Below, in pieces: positions 42,350-45,030 of a stretch of DNA of 45,030 nucleotides; the stretch's first letter is position 1; each line of letters opens with the position of its first letter. The stretch is from Penium margaritaceum. Its lineage: Eukaryota; Streptophyta; Zygnematophyceae; Desmidiales; Peniaceae. Made by a program: the position numbers and the translations under genes. Below the pieces are notes generated by a model, which saw nothing but the letters and a program-made list of their open reading frames with translations, was not told the origin of the DNA and did not search any database. Location: the NCBI GenBank assembly GCA_023375785.1, contig SZWC01018965.1, forward strand, positions 3,210 through 48,239, in the 5' to 3' direction.

Positions 42350-43872
42350 CACTAGGGGGCTGCATGCGCCGACAAGCTTGCCGCCATTCCGCAACATCAG
42401 GTCTATGAGCTTGTTGACCTTCCCCCTGGCCGAAAGGCCATCGGTGCCAAGTGGGTCCTCTAGCACAAGTGGAAGCCGGATGGGTCCTTGGACAAGTACT
42501 AGGCCCTTCTTAAGGCCAAGGGGATTGCTCAGGCCCCTGGGATCAACTATGAATAGATCTTCATCCCGATTGGTCGGTTCTCCACCACTTGGGCGTTATT
42601 CATTCTGGTTGCACATCATGGGTGGGAGCTGCATCAGATCGATGTGAGCAATGCCTTTCTCCATGGCTCACTGGAATGTAAGGAGCTCTACATGGTGTAG
42701 CCTCCTGGCTTTGATGATGGCTCTGGCAAGGTCTGGAAGTTACGGAAGGCCCTCAATGGCTTGAAGCAATCATCGCGCTCCTGGAACCAGGACATCAATT
42801 GTACACTTCTCAACAGCGGCCTCCTTCGTAGCACTGTCGACCCCGCACTGTTCATCAGTCCACGAGGCCAGACCTTTGTCGCTTTCCTGGTCTACGTTGA
42901 CGACCTGCTTATCACGTCATCGGATGCAGCTGCCATCCAGCGGGTCAAGGATCTACTGCATGCCGCCTACAAGATGAGGACCTCTGGTCAGCTCGAGTCT
43001 TTCTAGGCATGGAGCTTGAGCATGATCGCTCCATGGGTATCCCGCACGTCCATCAGGCCACCTACATCCAGACCTTGACAGGGTGATTCGCTAAGAACCT
43101 GCCCCTCGTGTTGAGAGCATCCTCACCCATGTCACCCATGTCACTTCGCCTGCCCATCGCCAGGAAAAGTTGAAGAGTTCTGATCTAGCTGTTGTGGAGG
43201 AACCAGTGACGTGACCACGTATCAACGTGTCATCAAGTCAGTGATGTTCGTGACGACAAAAATGCGTCCAGACATTGCGTTTGCCATCAACCAACTAGCC
43301 TAGTTCTCTCAGTAGCCGTGTCACCTCCAGTTCAAGGTCACGGTTTGAGTACTAAGCTATGCCATATCGACCCCACGGTGAGGCCTCATGTTCCGTCAAC
43401 AGCCGTCCGTTGTTACGATGGGCTACATCGACAGTGACTGGGTCGGGAGTCCGGACAGGAAGAGTCATACTCGCTGGATCTTTCTTGTTGGCGGCACGAG
43501 AGTTTCCTAGTGCAGCGGCAAATAAGGTTGCATTGCACGCAACACTTCTGAGGCTGAGTATGTGGCTCTTGGTTCTGGCGCATGTGAGAGCGTGTGGCTG
43601 CGTTGCCTATTGTCCGAGTTGTGTCAGTCAGTCCCGTCCATCACTTTGCAGTGTGACAATGAGGGATCCATGGCTGTTGCTGACAATGACGGCGTGCATC
43701 ACACTCACACAAAGCACATCAATGTCGGTTATCACTATGTACATTCATTGCTGCATGACTGCAGCATTAGCATTGTTTGGATTGAGACGACAGAGCAGTT
43801 GGCTTCTTGACCAAGGCACTGAAGCCTGACTTGTTCAAGAAGGTTGTGAGTACTGTTGGTGAGCATCCTTGA
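42350..43872 (+). pseudogene. reverse transcriptase and RNase H of D
   Basis: RT begins with IPQHQVYELVDLPPGRKAIG and AKWVL, then a TAG, HKWKPDGSLDKY, another TAG and KAKGIAQAPGINYE. WELHQIDVSNAFLHGSLE, KVWKLRKALNGLKQSS and the catalytic YVDD (42893-42904) follow. A frameshift near 42980 precedes the connection domain (MRPDIAFAINQLA, with TAG for Gln at 43303 and 43315). RNase H reads SEAEYVALGSGACESVWLRC, LQCDNEGSMAVADNDGVHH and THTKHINVGYHYVHSLL. A small deletion near 43804 shifts the last segment (FLTKALKPDLFKKVV), which ends at TGA 43870-43872. Confidence 0.85.
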
Positions 43873-43876
43873 GTTC

Positions 43877-43932
<56 letters not shown>

Positions 43933-44014
43933 CCCCGACCGCTTGGTCTCTGTGCTCTCTGCCCGTCTATGTGCTCTACGCCTGTGAGCCCTGGGGAAGT
44001 GTTGGTTCTTCACA
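43708..44014. repeat. left copy of duplication at gap 44015
   Basis: The end of D's RNase H and its 3' untranslated tail repeat at 44016-44290 across a single N. There are six or seven substitutions and a different CT-repeat length. Confidence 0.85.
43878..43930 (+). repeat. (CT)n microsatellite
   Basis: About 26 CT dinucleotides lie just after the pol stop of D. The duplicate beyond the N has a much shorter, interrupted run at about 44180-44206. Confidence 0.92.
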
Positions 44015-44015
44015 N
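44015..44015. other. single-N assembly join
   Basis: It separates two versions of the same D segment. Because the versions differ at several bases, the right side may come from another copy or haplotype. Confidence 0.8.
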
Positions 44016-44290
44016 CACAAAGCACATCAATGTCGATTATCACTATGTACATTCATTGCTGCATGACAGCAGCATTAGCATTGTTTGGATTGAGATGACA
44101 GAGCAGTTGGCTTCTTGACCAAGGCACTGAAGCCTGTTTTGTTCAAGAAGGTTGTGAGTGCTGTTGGTGAGCATCCGTGAGTTCCTCTTTCTCTCTCTCA
44201 CTCTCTACCCCCGACCGCTTGGTCTCTGTGCTCTCTGCCCGTCTATGTGCTCTACGCCTGTGAGCCCTGGGGAAGTGTTGGTTCTTCACA
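44016..44290. repeat. right copy of duplication at gap 44015
   Basis: It matches 43708-44014 except for the shorter CT run and scattered substitutions. Confidence 0.85.
44267..44275 (+). other. polypurine tract of D
   Basis: CTGGGGAAG directly precedes TGTTGG of the 3' LTR. Confidence 0.7.
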
Positions 44291-44880
44291 CATCTCTCTT
44301 TGTACTCTGTTGTGTCCTCCCGGCTTGTGTACATTGGTGTGCAGATGGCTGACGGTGAGACGTGATGCTGCTGGCGTGTTGTATGGCGGAGCCGACGCAT
44401 GTTGAGGCCTACACGCATTCTGCTGGAGCCTCCTCCCTCCAATGTGCTCAGCTCTATCGGCAGACCTCCTCGGCAGTCGTTCCACCGGCAGTCACTGTCA
44501 CTGCATATGTTGTCTACAGGCATCCATTGCTAGGTCTGACTGTGTTGTTGCACCTGCAGCGCCATGTTTTGCTTGGGCTCCAAGTTTCATGTTATTCAGG
44601 CACCGTTTGGGACCGTTGACTAGTGTAGACACCGCCTGAATTTAGTCGGCTGTAACCCCTTGGTACTATTTTTCTAGGGTGATTACGACCGCACAACTGC
44701 GTTTGCAACGTGTACATTATGGTATGGTCCAGTTTTCAGGAAAAACGGACAACGCCCGGATTTTGGGCTATCGGGTGTCTGGCAGGGCTCACCGAAAAAA
44801 CCCTTCCTGCCAAAAAAAGGTCATTTTTCTGATTGGCTTAGAAACTGAGTGAGAAGCTCTACAGAGCTAAGGGAAGCTTA
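44276..44880 (+). repeat. 3' LTR of D, truncated
   Basis: It aligns with 28278-28512 plus 36232-36600. Similarity stops near 44880 after AAGCTCTACAGAGCTAAGGG. The last 240 or so bases of the LTR are missing. Confidence 0.82.
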
Positions 44881-45030
44881 AGGGTGCACACCAAATCCAT
44901 TGATTCGTGGATCTTACTCACAGATCACGGATCTAGGATCCATCTGCGGTTCTGGATCAGCTGCAAGGATCCGATCCGAGGAACCGCAGATCCTATCGGG
45001 GGGGAAGGGGGGGGGGGGGAAGGGGGGTTG
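44881..45030. other. GATC-rich unassigned end and poly-G tract
   Basis: Sequence unlike the D LTR contains many GATC/GGATC motifs and an imperfect inverted repeat (CTGCGGTTCTGGATC near 44944, GATCCGAGGAACCGCAG near 44970). From about 44997 it becomes nearly pure G to the end. It may be foreign sequence after a break or a low-quality scaffold end. Confidence 0.5.

Larger units (their letters stand above)
28278..44880 (+). mobile_element. Ty1/copia LTR retrotransposon D (interrupted by C, 3' truncated)
   Basis: The D 5' LTR starts TGTTGGG at 28278, is interrupted at 28512/36232 by element C and ends near 36834. A leader, gag (37997), pol (to 43872), polypurine tract (44267-44275) and partial 3' LTR (44276 to about 44880) follow. 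LTR identity is clear from matched blocks on both sides of C: GTGCAGATG, CGGAGCCGACGCATG and TTCTGCTGGAGCCTCC left of C; CGCCATGTTTTGCTT, GTAGACACCGCCT and CTGGCAGGGCTCACCGA right of it. It represents a third copia family. A target duplication cannot be tested because the 3' LTR is cut. Confidence 0.85.

Noticed and set aside
13733..43872. TAG as a reassigned glutamine codon, as in some green algae and ciliates
   Set aside because: TAG also replaces Trp at many aligned sites (for example 16121, 23954, 33131), TGA replaces Arg and Trp, and sister copies have CAG or TGG at the same codons. TAA is rare at Gln sites. Decay by deamination explains all of these.
1..45030. A new defence, biosynthetic or regulatory gene system
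   Set aside because: Every coding segment I could place belongs to gag or pol of LTR retrotransposons. No non-transposon gene could be supported.

Overview
The window is a pile of nested, decayed LTR retrotransposons. I see no convincing host gene, tRNA, rRNA or CRISPR array. The primer-binding sites resemble plant initiator Met-tRNA (TGGTATCAGAGC). Ty1/copia elements sit beside chromodomain-bearing Ty3/gypsy elements, and the decay is concentrated at CAG and TGG codons. Together these suggest a nuclear scaffold from the green plant lineage (land plant or streptophyte alga). The species cannot be named from sequence alone.

Left block (647-27181): copia element B (+) has 644-bp LTRs and an imperfect target duplication (AATAA/GATAA). 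Its 5' LTR was hit twice. The first hit is a tandem pair of antisense LTRs (M, 810-2091, duplication CTTTG). The second is copia element A (2569-19378, duplication TACGC). The gag of A was in turn split by a 9.1-kb antisense gypsy chromovirus, G (4632-13727, duplication TCCGG). The gag of B also carries a 910-bp solo LTR (20888-21797, duplication CTTGG). Removing the insertions rebuilds a 644-bp 5' LTR for B (163+472+9), the same length as its 3' LTR.

Right block (27182-45030): a short non-coding island is followed by the antisense 3' end of another chromovirus, F (chromodomain plus probable LTR). Copia element D (28278 to about 44880) interrupts its chromodomain. Copia element C (28513-36226, same family as B, duplication ATGCT) is inserted in the 5' LTR of D. 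The 3' LTR of D is cut short near 44880, and the scaffold ends in a poly-G tract. It begins in poly-C.

Each full element has the expected order: LTR, primer site, long leader, gag with zinc knuckle, protease, then integrase, reverse transcriptase (RT) and RNase H (RT-RNase H-integrase-chromodomain in G), polypurine tract, LTR. All are broken by stops, frameshifts or lost catalytic residues, so none looks autonomous. Most in-frame stops are TAG at positions where related copies have CAG (Gln) or TGG (Trp). I read this as deamination of methylated cytosine rather than a changed genetic code.

All three N gaps (10266, 12195-12239, 44015) are flanked by direct duplications of about 171-322 bp and look like unmerged contig overlaps. 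All boundaries, alignments and counts here were made by eye.
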